From NCBI GenBank assembly GCA_030039695.1, contig JASHVB010000783.1:1-7820 (forward strand): DNA of 7,820 nt. The letters are read 5' to 3'. Below are positions 1 to 6,410 of this stretch, piece by piece. Below the pieces are notes generated by a model, which worked only from the letters and a program-made list of their open reading frames with translations, made no database searches and was not told the DNA's origin. The DNA is from Acetobacteraceae bacterium. GTDB lineage: Bacteria; Pseudomonadota; Alphaproteobacteria; Acetobacterales; Acetobacteraceae. The position numbers and the translations under genes are program-made. How positions within the stretch are numbered: position 1 is the first letter of the stretch; every line of letters begins with the position of its first letter.

Positions 1-675
1 AGCGCCCATATACGTCGGATCACGATCGGCGCCGCCGCACTCGAAGGGTTTCCGGTGAGCCGGCCGGCGCAATGGGTAAAGGTCTTCGTGCCGTCGGCGG
101 AAGCGGAACAAATGAACGGCCGCGCTTATACGATCCGCTCGTTTTCCCAGCGCGACGCCGAAATGAACATTGACTTCGTGCTCCACGACGACGGCCCTTG
201 CTCATCGTGGGCGGAGCATGCGAAAGCCGGTGATATTATCCAAATCGCGGGACCGCGAAGAGGCTTTGCGCTCGACCCGGAGGTTCGCCATCTCTTGATT
301 GGCGGTGACGAGACGGCTCTGCCGGCGATCGGATCGATCCTCGAAGCACTCCCCGCCGGCATCACGGTGCAAACCTTTATCGAGGTGCCGGACGAGCGCG
401 ACATTCAGTCCCTGCGATCGAACGCCGACGTGTCGATCACCTGGCTGCCGCGGGGCGGCGAGGCGGCCGGGACCACCACGACACTCCAGGATGCAATGAT
501 TGCCGCGAGTTTTCCCGACAACGCGGGCGCGGTCTGGTCCGCGGCAGAAGCCGCCGCCGTGCGCGCGGTGCGACGGCATTTCCAGGCGCGAGGCCTGGAT
601 CGCCGGCGCATCACGGCGTCGGGGTACTGGAAGAAGGGAGAAACCGCCTTCCGCGATGCGGAAGGAGATCGATGA
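1..675 (+). CDS. Siderophore-interacting protein (FAD/NAD(P)H ferric-siderophore reductase family), 5' partial
   Basis: The reading frame is open from base 1, so the start lies outside the window; the GTG at 55 is internal. About 224 residues are visible. Seen: the flavin-binding signature RAYTIR (about residues 41-46), the GGDETALPAI segment typical of the NAD(P)H-binding half of ViuB-like proteins, a C-terminal WSAAEAAAVRAVRRHF helix and the closing SGYWKKGE. Together these cover the FAD-binding domain and the C-terminal SIP domain. Known of the family: cytoplasmic flavoproteins that reduce ferric siderophores and release iron. Its GC-rich codon use matches ordinary chromosomal DNA, unlike the block that begins near 750. 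The stop overlaps the Shine-Dalgarno and start region of the next frame (start at 677), so the two were probably one operon. Family assignment is firm; the siderophore substrate cannot be read from the sequence. Confidence 0.9.
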   Translation, partial: SAHIRRITIGAAALEGFPVSRPAQWVKVFVPSAEAEQMNGRAYTIRSFSQRDAEMNIDFVLHDDGPCSSWAEHAKAGDIIQIAGPRRGFALDPEVRHLLIGGDETALPAIGSILEALPAGITVQTFIEVPDERDIQSLRSNADVSITWLPRGGEAAGTTTTLQDAMIAASFPDNAGAVWSAAEAAAVRAVRRHFQARGLDRRRITASGYWKKGETAFRDAEGDR

Positions 676-676
676 A

Positions 677-832
677 ATGGCGGCGTCCCTGGCGATTTCG
701 CTGTTCCTTGTCCTGCTTGGCCTGACGGCATTCTTCAATCTCGCCGAGATGGGGCGCGGGGACCGGTGCGGTAACGATTCCGGAACTAATCGTCATACAC
801 TTTGGGATTGGCCTTTTTGGCTGCTTCAATAA
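677..832 (+). pseudogene. Truncated 5' end of a membrane protein, resembling HlyC/CorC (DUF21) family
   Basis: An ATG at 677 follows AAGGAGAT (662-669) by seven bases and sits 1 bp after the stop of the siderophore-interacting gene, an ideal coupled start. The first 25 residues form one hydrophobic segment, ISLFLVLLGLTAFF, followed by NLAEM. The pattern of a hydrophobic stretch, AFF and a glutamate resembles the N-terminus of the DUF21 transmembrane domain (compare the AFFSMSE region of YtfL-type HlyC/CorC proteins), where further membrane helices, CBS domains and a CorC domain should follow. Here the frame turns into unrelated sequence at about 750 and stops at 830-832, inside the tail of the convergent minus-strand gene. 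I infer that a deletion or an insertion of the accessory block removed the rest. The family call rests on a short motif; that a membrane gene is broken here is more secure than its identity. Confidence 0.5.
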
Positions 833-1889
833 GCGCCGTCAGTTCCTCCTTGGTCGGGAGGATCTTCGCGCCGGTCCCGATATCGTGCTTACGGAGGTGC
901 GGTGGGGCAGTTCCACCGTTCCGAATTGGTGTAGCCGCAAAGTCGAAGGCTGCTACGTTGAGCAAAACCTTGAAGATCGGCTCTGGCATCTCTAGACCGC
1001 CATACCTCTCCTGCAATATAGCAATTTCCTCTCTGTTGTACTTTTCGTTTATGGCGGCATGCATTTCTGCGCTGCACATGTTAGGACTACCTACCGAGCT
1101 CAAGAACTCGTCTTCTACACCCACCCATTCGTACGACTCGGTGCCTTCATTATACTTGATTTCAGCGCCAACATCTGAATGTCTTGTCAGAAAGTCCTGC
1201 GGCTCGGCCGCCCCCGGCATTAGGGCAACAACCTGAAGCGCGGTAATCAATTCTTTCTTGTTGTAGAGATGAGGGCGCAAGACAATTTCGTCTCCTTGCT
1301 CGGTATGTCGCGCCGCCCAGAGCGTCATCGGATGATTGCTCGCAGTGAGCTGTATGTTGCCATTATGGCCTGGAGTCAATGTTGCGGTGCGCTTGGAGAC
1401 AGGAACGCCCTCTGGCAATCCGCATTCTTCGTTCAATCCGGAGACACAGACCGCAGCAAAACGAGCGCCCTTGTCCTTATCCCCATATTGGAAGCTGCTT
1501 CCGGGTACAAGATAGAAACCAGGACCACTAACTTCCTTCGGGTCGTTCCTATTGGCGCATTGCTTCTCCCAATCAAGCCCGTCTTCGCAGATTGATCTGA
1601 TACTTCTGTCAGACTGAGTGGAGTGAATCCCTTTAAAGGGAAGGTTGCGCGCCACGGGGGCAGCTGTGGCGGGCATACTGGTCATGACCGTCTGAGCTGT
1701 GGAAATAGAGGTATGGGAATCATTGTTTGTGGTCGATAGTTGACCGACCCCAATGGGTTCGAGCCACTGGTTAACAATAGTTACTGAAGTTCTCCGCTCA
1801 GCTATCAGGTCATGAGCGGCTGTGCTCGCGTCAGTCTGGTCGTCGTCGGAGGCCGGCAGCGGTTGGGGGGTGTTCAAGCATTGTGACAT
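786..1889 (-). CDS. Putative secreted effector or toxin with ADP-ribosyltransferase-like domain
   Basis: A 367-residue protein. The start at 1889 is preceded by AGGAGG (1900-1905), ten bases away. Residues 1-80 are rich in Ser, Thr, Asp, Gln and Pro and poor in hydrophobic blocks, the style of a type III secretion N-terminus; there is no classical signal peptide or membrane segment. Residues 83-206 read like an ADP-ribosyltransferase/PARP-type fold: FKGIHST (85-91) at the first strand where RG or HGT is usual, SIRSICEDGLD (96-106) like the following helix and loop, GPGFYLV (122-128, Tyr126) like the GxYL strand, and GDEIVLRP (199-206, Glu201) at the catalytic Glu strand. The first catalytic His or Arg is not obvious; Lys86 or His89 occupies that area. 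The C-terminal 160 residues are unrecognised. GC content is clearly lower than in flanking genes. It may form an operon with the gene at 1941. Coding status is confident; the fold is an inference from motif spacing. Confidence 0.8.
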   Translation of the reverse strand: MSQCLNTPQPLPASDDDQTDASTAAHDLIAERRTSVTIVNQWLEPIGVGQLSTTNNDSHTSISTAQTVMTSMPATAAPVARNLPFKGIHSTQSDRSIRSICEDGLDWEKQCANRNDPKEVSGPGFYLVPGSSFQYGDKDKGARFAAVCVSGLNEECGLPEGVPVSKRTATLTPGHNGNIQLTASNHPMTLWAARHTEQGDEIVLRPHLYNKKELITALQVVALMPGAAEPQDFLTRHSDVGAEIKYNEGTESYEWVGVEDEFLSSVGSPNMCSAEMHAAINEKYNREEIAILQERYGGLEMPEPIFKVLLNVAAFDFAATPIRNGGTAPPHLRKHDIGTGAKILPTKEELTALIEAAKKANPKVYDD

Positions 1890-1940
1890 GGTTCGGCTAC
1901 CTCCTCTGGATGAGCATGATGAATAGTCGCCCGCTCCGCT

Positions 1941-2462
1941 TCAAGCGCTCATGAGGCGTTGCTTGATTAAGTCGAGAGCTGCGTCCCATGCCGCACGAAC
2001 CGACACTGAAACGCCGAAAGGGTTGGTCTCGGCCGCGATGACGTATTTATCGATGGCAATATTTGCTTTGGATGTGATGACGGTTCGCAATGCGTTCTGG
2101 CGCGCTGTGTCCCGCCCGGGGCCTGTCGCGTGGTCGTATTCGAGCAGTGCGCTGGTAAGCCCCGTGCGATAACTACTCAACGCGGATTCTATCCGTTCCG
2201 CAGCCGCGGCCAGGACGGTATGCCTAGGTGCCCTTAACATCTCGTAGAGCTCTTTTAGCTGTCGATCCGCCTCATCGGTTACCTTGACCCAAAGCGCGAC
2301 GATCGACGTTCCGTCTGCGGAGCCGGGCTCGAGTGTGTCCTGGAGCGGGGCAACAATGGCTGCCGCGCCGATCGCATCGGCGCTCGTGGGTGTCCCTACG
2401 TCGAGCCCGAGAACCCGCTTGATCCAATCGTCTTGCGCTGCGCGATCCCCCACAGTCACCAT
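1941..2462 (-). CDS. Hypothetical helical protein upstream of the effector-like gene
   Basis: A 173-residue protein if it starts at the ATG at 2462; AGAGG directly abuts that ATG, and an in-frame GTG at 2528 would add 22 residues, so the start is uncertain. The frame is closed upstream by a TAG about 30 bases beyond the GTG. Visible features: an N-terminal DDWIKRVLGLDVG segment (about 11-23), then mostly amphipathic helices (55-110 and 120-170) and a closing TNPFGVSVSVRAAWDAAL (147-163). I have the impression that the NPFGV-plus-helix ending occurs as a C-terminal module in larger polymorphic proteins, but I cannot name a family. If so, this could be a solo module or the remaining C-terminus of a longer protein. 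It lies 51 bases upstream of the effector-like gene on the same strand, so a partner role (chaperone, immunity or co-effector) is possible but unproven. Confidence 0.65.
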   Translation of the reverse strand: MVTVGDRAAQDDWIKRVLGLDVGTPTSADAIGAAAIVAPLQDTLEPGSADGTSIVALWVKVTDEADRQLKELYEMLRAPRHTVLAAAAERIESALSSYRTGLTSALLEYDHATGPGRDTARQNALRTVITSKANIAIDKYVIAAETNPFGVSVSVRAAWDAALDLIKQRLMSA

Positions 2463-2528
2463 CCTCTGGACTGCGCATCCTGTCGCTTGGCGCCCGCGTT
2501 GGACGCCGCGGGCATGATTAAACGACAC

Positions 2529-3131
2529 GATGTGGTTTGCAAGACACTCGTCCCGGGACTACCCCAGGCCTGATATCGGTCCATAACGCGGACTGGGCGG
2601 CCGAGGACATCTGACGTCGACTTTTGTCCTGCCGATACCTTCCACAAACGCCCGCTCCCAAAGCAATTTTGCGCCGCGAGCGGTGACTATCGTTGCACGC
2701 GCGCGATCCGAAGGTCCGTTCCGCACGGTGCGTCACGGTGGAAACCATATCTATGCCTTCACACTCGGATCCCCCGCGAGCCGAAAATACATGCGGCTCC
2801 GGCTCGCACGCTGCCTTGCGTGACCACACCACAGCGATCCCATCGCAACAGACTCAGCACATTGACGTTCGACAAGTAGTGCGGAGCCGTGTCCCAATGT
2901 CACGATCAACCTGAACGAAATTGAATTCGCCCCACCGATCGAGAGCCGGAACAAGAGTCATTCGCGGCGTTGCAAGTGCATTCCTTTGTCTACCGATTTG
3001 GACCTTCCGTCTCGCTCACGTGACATCCGTTACACGATACACCACGCGCCCGTTAAATGTCTCGAACGCTCATTCTTTTCCCTTCGCGGAACACTATCTC
3101 CGCTGCCATCTGTCAAACACAGGAGGCAAGG
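2529..3131. other. Gene-poor interval, about 600 bp
   Basis: No convincing gene on either strand. The open frames here are short, mutually overlapping, lack ribosome binding sites and have unlikely compositions (runs of Arg, Ser, Cys and His). GC is lower than in the ssb operon and AT-rich patches occur around 2905-2925 and 3045-3075. I see no complete insertion sequence, terminal inverted repeat, tRNA or intrinsic terminator. It should hold the promoter of the minus-strand two-gene cassette, but no clear -10/-35 pair stands out. The composition is that of decayed accessory DNA. Confidence 0.5.
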
Positions 3132-3383
3132 TTGCCCGAACCAGGACAGAGCCGTAGCAACATTCGCTGGTCGAGAGACACTTCTAACGCGATGTTCGGC
3201 GTCTACACCGGCCGCTTCGCCATCTATCGACTCGTCGTAGAGCAAGCAGGTGTGGCATGGGAATGGATTGTGTGGCCCGTTGGCGACCCATCGCGAGGAC
3301 AAGCCGGCGAGAGCGACACAGCGATCCGCGCAATGCATGCCGCCAACGTCGCCGCGCATCGCATTGACCAAGACACCGCGTAA
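3132..3383 (+). CDS. Small hypothetical protein with Trp-rich core
   Basis: I place the start at a TTG (3132) because a perfect AGGAGG (3121-3126) lies five bases upstream; the in-frame ATG at 3057 has no ribosome binding site and would add unlikely sequence. The product is 83 residues. From residue 29 it looks like a folded small domain: FAIYRLVVEQAG, then VAWEWIVWPVGD (41-52), then a Ser/Ala-rich helix SDTAIRAMHAANVAAHRI (61-78). The arrangement of an aromatic beta hairpin with alternating Trp followed by an alanine-rich helix is common in small proteins carried by ICEs and phages, but I do not recognise a named family. No membrane segment or DNA-binding motif is visible. Neighbours on the same strand are the 3618 gene and, further on, the ssb operon. 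Moderate confidence that it is a gene; function unknown. Confidence 0.5.
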   Translation: MPEPGQSRSNIRWSRDTSNAMFGVYTGRFAIYRLVVEQAGVAWEWIVWPVGDPSRGQAGESDTAIRAMHAANVAAHRIDQDTA

Positions 3384-3484
3384 CACCGAAGACATCGTTG
3401 CCGGCCCGCGCTGCAGCGACGTTCATGGCATAGATACCTTCAGCACAGCGATCGACGTCAATCAAAGGTAGCAATCGTCGAAGA

Positions 3485-3510
3485 CTTACAGCCTAAGACC
3501 TCACTGTAAG
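3485..3510. repeat. 7-bp perfect inverted repeat CTTACAG / CTGTAAG
   Basis: CTTACAG (3485-3491) and CTGTAAG (3504-3510) are exact reverse complements separated by 12 bases, in the intergenic stretch upstream of the 3618 gene. There is no T-run after it on either strand, so it is not an intrinsic terminator. It could be an operator half-site pair or an insertion-sequence end remnant. The rest of 3384-3617 shows no gene. Confidence 0.4.
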
Positions 3511-3617
3511 CTGATTGGTACTGACGGCCGATTTGTTCCACTCATCAATCTGCCTGTGGCACCACACCGTGCATGCGCACGAGTGCTGCACAGCGCACCG
3601 CAAATGGAGGGTGAAGC

Positions 3618-3992
3618 ATGCCCATCACACTTATTCTCACCGCCATCCCAGCAACATTCATCCCAAAAGACGGTTCCGGAGAGCAAACGCTTATCACCAG
3701 GCCTTTCGGCAAGAAATACGGTCTATCCGTGTACTATGTCAAAGACTTGCAGAACATAAAGGCCGCCGTCAGCCATTTTGCCCAGCAAGTCCACAGGCAT
3801 TTCCCGAATCATTCATTTACCGTCATGGTGCGCGTCCGAAGCGGCGACACACCACCAAGCGGCTTTGACCAGGCCGTTCACTCTGGTGCGCTCGGCCAGC
3901 ACCAATTTGCCAGCTCAATAGAGCGTTGCTCGCCCAGACCAGACGCGGCGACCAACTTCCCGACACCGGTCCGACCAACACCCAACTGCTGA
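3618..3992 (+). CDS. Hypothetical protein, 124 residues
   Basis: The ATG at 3618 follows GGAGG (3606-3610) at seven bases, a good start. Residues 1-75 look like a compact alpha/beta domain: MPITLILTAIP opens with a hydrophobic strand, YGLSVYYVKDLQNIKAAVSHFAQQ (34-57) is strand then helix, and HSFTVMVRVRSGD (65-77) is a second strong strand. It continues PPSGFDQAV, then GALGQHQFASS (90-100). The last 25 residues are Pro-rich and low in complexity, which may mean a frameshift near the 3' end of an originally different C-terminus. No family recognised. Base composition is lower in GC than the ssb operon that follows about 300 bases later. Likely a cargo gene of the element; function cannot be stated. 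Confidence 0.65.
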   Translation: MPITLILTAIPATFIPKDGSGEQTLITRPFGKKYGLSVYYVKDLQNIKAAVSHFAQQVHRHFPNHSFTVMVRVRSGDTPPSGFDQAVHSGALGQHQFASSIERCSPRPDAATNFPTPVRPTPNC

Positions 3993-4003
3993 TCTCCGCC
4001 ACG

Positions 4004-4030
4004 ATGACAATCAACGTCGCGACATAGAAT
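4004..4030 (+). promoter_or_regulatory. Weak candidate promoter upstream of the ssb leader
   Basis: ATGACA (4004-4009) and TAGAAT (4025-4030) each match the sigma-70 -35 and -10 consensus at five of six positions, but the 15-base spacing is short of the preferred 17. If used, it would give a leader of about 250 nt in front of ssb. Tentative. Confidence 0.25.
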
Positions 4031-4103
4031 AGCGGGCAACTTCGCGTGCCGGCCTCTGCCTCTCGTGACTGCTGCGGTCTAGGCCGGCCGTCACTCACTT
4101 AAA

Positions 4104-4290
4104 ACCCCCGCTTCGCCATGGCGGAGCGCCTACGGTTCGGGCCGCACCGTGTCGCTGCGCTCCCGCACCACTGCTGCCCTCAGGGGTTTCCGTTCGCGCC
4201 GCGTGCCGGCCTCAAGGGACCGCGCCCGAGAGGCCAGGACCGGCAGCCGTCGTTCCCCCTCTCGAGGAGAAATAGAAATGGAGAATGAAA
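4104..4290 (+). promoter_or_regulatory. Structured leader of ssb, containing the shared ICE leader element
   Basis: This 187-bp stretch between the 3618 gene and ssb has no gene but several helices. A 5' hairpin pairs GCTTCGCC (4110-4117) with GGCGGAGC (4120-4127), although the last pairs must open because the loop is tiny. A 3' structure pairs TGCCGG (4204-4209) with CCGGCA (4240-4245) and CCTC (4210-4213) with GAGG (4230-4233) around CCCGAG. The order CTCAGGGGT (about 4180-4188), CCGGC, ACC, CCCGAG, CCGGCA recurs upstream of the gene at 7413, and the 5' hairpin recurs at 7132-7172. Conservation in front of two different genes points to a cis-acting leader (RNA structure or protein site). 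The ssb ribosome binding site lies just downstream. Function is inferred. Confidence 0.55.
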
Positions 4291-4719
4291 ATGGCCGGTT
4301 TCCTCAACAAGGTGCAACTGATCGGCAACCTGGGGCGTGACCCCGAAGTCCGCAGCCTGCAAAGCGGCGGGAAGGTCGTGAACCTGTCGATCGCCACCAG
4401 CGAGTCATGGACCGACAAGCGCAGCGGTGAGCGCCGTGAACAGACCGAATGGCATCGCGTCGTGATTTTCAGCGACGGGCTGGCCAACGTGGTCGAGACC
4501 TACCTGCGCAAAGGGAGCAAGGTCTACGTCGAAGGCGCGCTGAAAACCCGCAAGTGGACCGATCAGCACAACGAAGAACGCTACAGCACCGAGATCGTGC
4601 TGCAACCGTTCAATGGAAAGCTCATCATGCTGGACAGTGCGAATGGTCGCGATGCCAACAATGCGCGCCCGCCCGACGAGTCAACTGACAAGGATCTCGA
4701 CGACCACATACCCTTTTAG
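4291..4719 (+). CDS. ssb: Single-stranded DNA-binding protein
   Basis: 142 residues starting [20 protein letters not shown], the standard SSB opening. An in-frame ATG lies at 4285, but GGAG (4280-4283) sits seven bases before 4291 and only one base before 4285, so 4291 is chosen. The OB fold spans about 1-112; the DNA-stacking aromatics are in place (Trp40, Trp54, Phe60, Trp89), matching E. coli Trp40, Trp54, Phe60 and Trp88. A short linker (113-134) leads to the acidic tip DLDDHIPF, the partner-binding tail, with His in place of the usual acidic or polar residue before IPF. SSB binds exposed single strands as a tetramer during replication, repair and conjugative transfer. The linker is much shorter than in many chromosomal SSBs, as is common in element-encoded copies. 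It heads an operon with the two small genes at 4933 and 5128 and is preceded by a structured leader. Confidence 0.95.
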   Translation: MAGFLNKVQLIGNLGRDPEVRSLQSGGKVVNLSIATSESWTDKRSGERREQTEWHRVVIFSDGLANVVETYLRKGSKVYVEGALKTRKWTDQHNEERYSTEIVLQPFNGKLIMLDSANGRDANNARPPDESTDKDLDDHIPF

Positions 4720-4744
4720 GGCAATCGCTCACTCAAGACGCCTT

Positions 4745-4780
4745 GCGGAACTCTGCCTCAACAGTTGGGCAGGGTTCCGC
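4745..4780 (+). repeat. 13-bp hairpin 25 bases after the ssb stop
   Basis: GCGGAACTCTGCC (4745-4757) pairs with GGCAGGGTTCCGC (4768-4780) along 13 positions with one G-U, and CAA/TTG inside the ten-base loop can extend it. It lacks the T-run of an intrinsic terminator. Its place between ssb and the downstream small genes suggests an mRNA processing or stability element, or partial attenuation. The rest of 4720-4932 has no gene with a ribosome binding site. Confidence 0.6.
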
Positions 4781-4932
4781 ACCGTCCCTGTGATCATCGT
4801 CGCGGAAACACGAAAGCGATGCCGGATCGAAGCTCTGCAGGATACGCGCCTTCCGGGCCTCAACCGGCATCTGCGCGCCGGCGAGCGTGCCCTCGTTCCT
4901 CAAGCAGCGATCCGGCTTCGAGAGGAATGATC

Positions 4933-5124
4933 ATGCAGATCCAACACCTTCCCAAAGTAGGATGCTACGCCACCGCGCGCTTTTGGCGCGCGCACGCACA
5001 GCACCTGCGTGACAAAGCACGAGCCTCGTATCTCAACGACACCCGACGTCAAGTCATTGAGCGCGAAGCTGACGCAGCCGATCGGCGTGCCGGTCGCTGG
5101 CTTGACGCTGCAGTGGAGGAATGA
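4933..5124 (+). CDS. Small hypothetical protein in the ssb operon
   Basis: 63 residues from the ATG at 4933, with AGAGGA (4921-4926) six bases upstream; an alternative ATG at 4927 overlaps that site. The protein is strongly helical and basic in the middle: GCYATARFWRAHAQHLRDKAR (10-30), then a charged helix NDTRRQVIEREADAADRRAG (35-54) and RWLDAAVEE. No domain recognised. It lies about 210 bases after ssb, and its 3' end contains the ribosome binding site of the next gene, so the two are translated as a pair. The context suggests a small accessory protein of the element's DNA-processing module, but there is no direct evidence of role. Confidence 0.75.
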   Translation: MQIQHLPKVGCYATARFWRAHAQHLRDKARASYLNDTRRQVIEREADAADRRAGRWLDAAVEE

Positions 5125-5127
5125 CCC

Positions 5128-5337
5128 GTGACTGACGGCTTCCCACTGGAAGTGGACTACCCGCCACTGATGCTCTGCCAGCTTGACGCGCTCCGCGCCT
5201 ACGCTGCCGAGCATGGCAATCACTGGAAGGATGACCTTCGCGCAGCCTGGGTTAGCGAAACCATCAATCCATCGCTCTCCCGGCTGCGCGCCACGCACGG
5301 CTCGCGCTGGCTATCAGATTTCCAGTTCTCGCACTGA
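5128..5337 (+). CDS. Small hypothetical protein, GTG start, last gene of the ssb operon
   Basis: 69 residues from a GTG at 5128, seven bases after GGAGGA (5115-5120), which lies inside the end of the preceding gene; only three bases separate the two genes. Sequence: MTDGFPLEVDYPPLMLCQLDAL leads into a helix AYAAEHGNHWKDDLRAAW (24-41), then SLSRLRATHGSRWLSDF (49-65). The end is Trp/Phe-containing and basic. I do not recognise a family; size and alternating helices would suit a small DNA- or protein-binding accessory factor. The stop is followed after 11 bases by an intrinsic terminator, which fixes this as the end of the transcription unit. Confidence 0.7.
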   Translation: MTDGFPLEVDYPPLMLCQLDALRAYAAEHGNHWKDDLRAAWVSETINPSLSRLRATHGSRWLSDFQFSH

Positions 5338-5348
5338 TTACACACAAG

Positions 5349-5380
5349 GGCCCGCTTGCTCCGCAAGGCGGGCCTTTCTT
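5349..5380 (+). terminator. Intrinsic (Rho-independent) terminator of the ssb operon
   Basis: GGCCCGC (5349-5355) pairs perfectly with GCGGGCC (5368-5374); TTG/CAA extends the stem inside, and TTTCTT (5375-5380) follows. The T-run is on the plus-strand side only, so it ends the ssb operon; the stem might slow the convergent transcript, which ends at 5400. Confidence 0.85.
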
Positions 5381-5399
5381 ATGTCCCGCGTCTGGCCAG

Positions 5400-5660
5400 C
5401 TATCTCGACGCGACTTTCCGGACTGCGTCGGCCAGGCGGGCGGCACGGTCGCGACCGCTTTCATCGAGCTCCAGTTCGCCGCTCTCTGCCAGCATCCGCA
5501 AGCCGGCCGCCGCGTCGAGTAAGTCCCGATCAACGTTTCCGTCACGGCAGAGCGTGTCCAGGGCGAACACGCCGGCAATCAGCTGGTCGCGATCCGGCGT
5601 GCGTCCGTCGGCCTGTGCATCCAGCACAGATGCCGCATCCTGCAGGCCACTCACAGACAT
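5400..5660 (-). CDS. Small acidic hypothetical protein
   Basis: 86 residues from an ATG at 5660, with GGAG about ten bases upstream on the minus strand. The protein is acidic and helical: SGLQDAASVLDAQADGRTPD, then RDQLIAGVFALDTLCRDGNVD (24-44), RDLLDAAAGLRMLAES (45-60) and a charged C-terminal helix DRAARLADAVRKVASR (71-86). No membrane segment, Cys cluster or helix-turn-helix is evident. It lies 127 bases downstream of the 5788-6360 gene on the same strand with no terminator between, so they probably share the promoter at 6382-6410. Codon positions are GC-rich as expected for a real gene here. Unrecognised; likely part of the element's conserved set. Confidence 0.65.
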   Translation of the reverse strand: MSVSGLQDAASVLDAQADGRTPDRDQLIAGVFALDTLCRDGNVDRDLLDAAAGLRMLAESGELELDESGRDRAARLADAVRKVASR

Positions 5661-5698
5661 CCTCGCCGTTCTCCGCCAAACGGCGACAGGCTAGCACC

Positions 5699-5741
5699 GC
5701 CGCCTGCCGGCGGCAGCACCCGTCACCCGGGCTGCCGGCGG
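5699..5741. repeat. Hairpin plus 10-bp direct repeat between two minus-strand genes
   Basis: GCCGCC (5699-5704) and GGCGGC (5709-5714) form a perfect 6-bp hairpin with a TGCC loop. The decamer CTGCCGGCGG occurs at 5704-5713 and again at 5732-5741. No T-run follows on the minus strand, so it is not a terminator; it may be an mRNA element in the 127-base gap. Confidence 0.45.
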
Positions 5742-5787
5742 ATGAGGCGCGCGCCGTGCCGTTGAGCGCGGCTAGTCGCGCCCTCCC

Positions 5788-6360
5788 TCACGCCGAGCGC
5801 CTCTCCGCGCCGAAGAACAGCGCCTCCGCCTCGCGACGGATGTCGAAGGGCGTCCACGCGTGGCCGCCTCGCGCCAGCCGCACCGCCCGGGCGACACCCT
5901 CTGCTTCCTCGCTCCGCAAATGCGCCTCGAGAAGCAGAGCTGCGGCCTCCTGCTCGAGCGTGTCGCGCCGCTGGTCCAGCGCCTCGATCCAGTAGCCGCC
6001 CTCTACGCGTGCCTGCGCAACGCGCTGCCGTGCGTCCTCAGCCGCAGCCGATGCGCGGCGCCACATACGCACTGCCATCACCGCCGCGGCGACCACGCGA
6101 TCGCGCAACGCGCGCAGCGCCGCGTTGCGCTCGTCGCCGGGCCGGGGGTCGATGTTGTTCAGAATGTGCTCGGCCGCCTGCGCATCGACCTGATGCCGGA
6201 AGTCCGGATCCGGAACCGGCAGATGAAAGGCCGCCGCCGTCATCTCAACGCCCCGCACGTCCGGTGCCAGCTCACGCAGCAGATCCAGCGTCGGCTGCGC
6301 CCGCTGTTCGATCGGAAATCGCACCACGTTGGTGGTGCCAGGCAATGTATCGCGTGCCAT
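5788..6360 (-). CDS. Hypothetical coiled-coil protein, 190 residues
   Basis: Starts at the ATG at 6360, after AAAGGAGA (6366-6373) at ideal spacing; the frame is open far upstream, but that extension has implausible Arg/Ala/Ser composition and lies beyond a good promoter, so it is not coding. N-terminus: MARDTLPGTTNVVRFPIEQR, a short NVVRFP strand often seen at the start of small adaptor-like proteins. Residues 25-70 form a mixed domain (LDLLRELAPDVRGVEMTAAA, DPDFRHQVDAQAAEHILNNI). Residues 78-165 are an almost continuous charged, alanine-rich helix (probable coiled coil, cytoplasmic), followed by HAWTPFDIRREAEALFFG (167-184). No catalytic motif or membrane segment seen. Probably the first gene of a two-gene unit with 5400-5660. 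I believe it belongs to the conserved backbone of an ICE, but I cannot name it. Confidence 0.8.
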   Translation of the reverse strand: MARDTLPGTTNVVRFPIEQRAQPTLDLLRELAPDVRGVEMTAAAFHLPVPDPDFRHQVDAQAAEHILNNIDPRPGDERNAALRALRDRVVAAAVMAVRMWRRASAAAEDARQRVAQARVEGGYWIEALDQRRDTLEQEAAALLLEAHLRSEEAEGVARAVRLARGGHAWTPFDIRREAEALFFGAERRSA

Positions 6361-6381
6361 CGGGATCTCCTTTCGAGGGCC

Positions 6382-6410
6382 ACTATACCTTGTGGTGACC
6401 TGAACTGCAA
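6382..6410 (-). promoter_or_regulatory. Sigma-70-type promoter for the 6360 gene
   Basis: Reading the minus strand: TTGCAG (6410-6405), 17 bases, TATAGT (6387-6382). Both boxes are close to consensus with ideal spacing. Transcription would start near 6375, giving a leader of about 15 nt that contains the AAAGGAGA ribosome binding site (6366-6373). Confidence 0.65.

Noticed and set aside
1751..1776. GGTTCGAGCC resembling a tRNA T-loop
   Set aside because: It lies inside the coding sequence of the effector-like gene (QWLEPIG region on the other strand) and no acceptor, D or anticodon arms can be built around it.
2500..2575. Weak resemblance of the upstream frame (LANHIVSFNHAR) to the C-terminal region of IS481-type transposases
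   Set aside because: Only a handful of residues are similar, the following residues do not match the family's conserved ending, and no transposase frame or terminal repeat is found upstream.
3194..3219. Two TTCG boxes resembling a plant-inducible promoter (PIP) box
   Set aside because: Spacing is 17 rather than 16 bases between TTCG cores and the site is inside the 3132-3383 gene, not upstream of the effector-like gene.
4765..4932. Extended N-terminus of the 63-residue protein starting at 4765
   Set aside because: The extension runs through the ssb 3' hairpin, has no ribosome binding site and is compositionally unlike a protein; AGAGGA before 4933 supports the short form.
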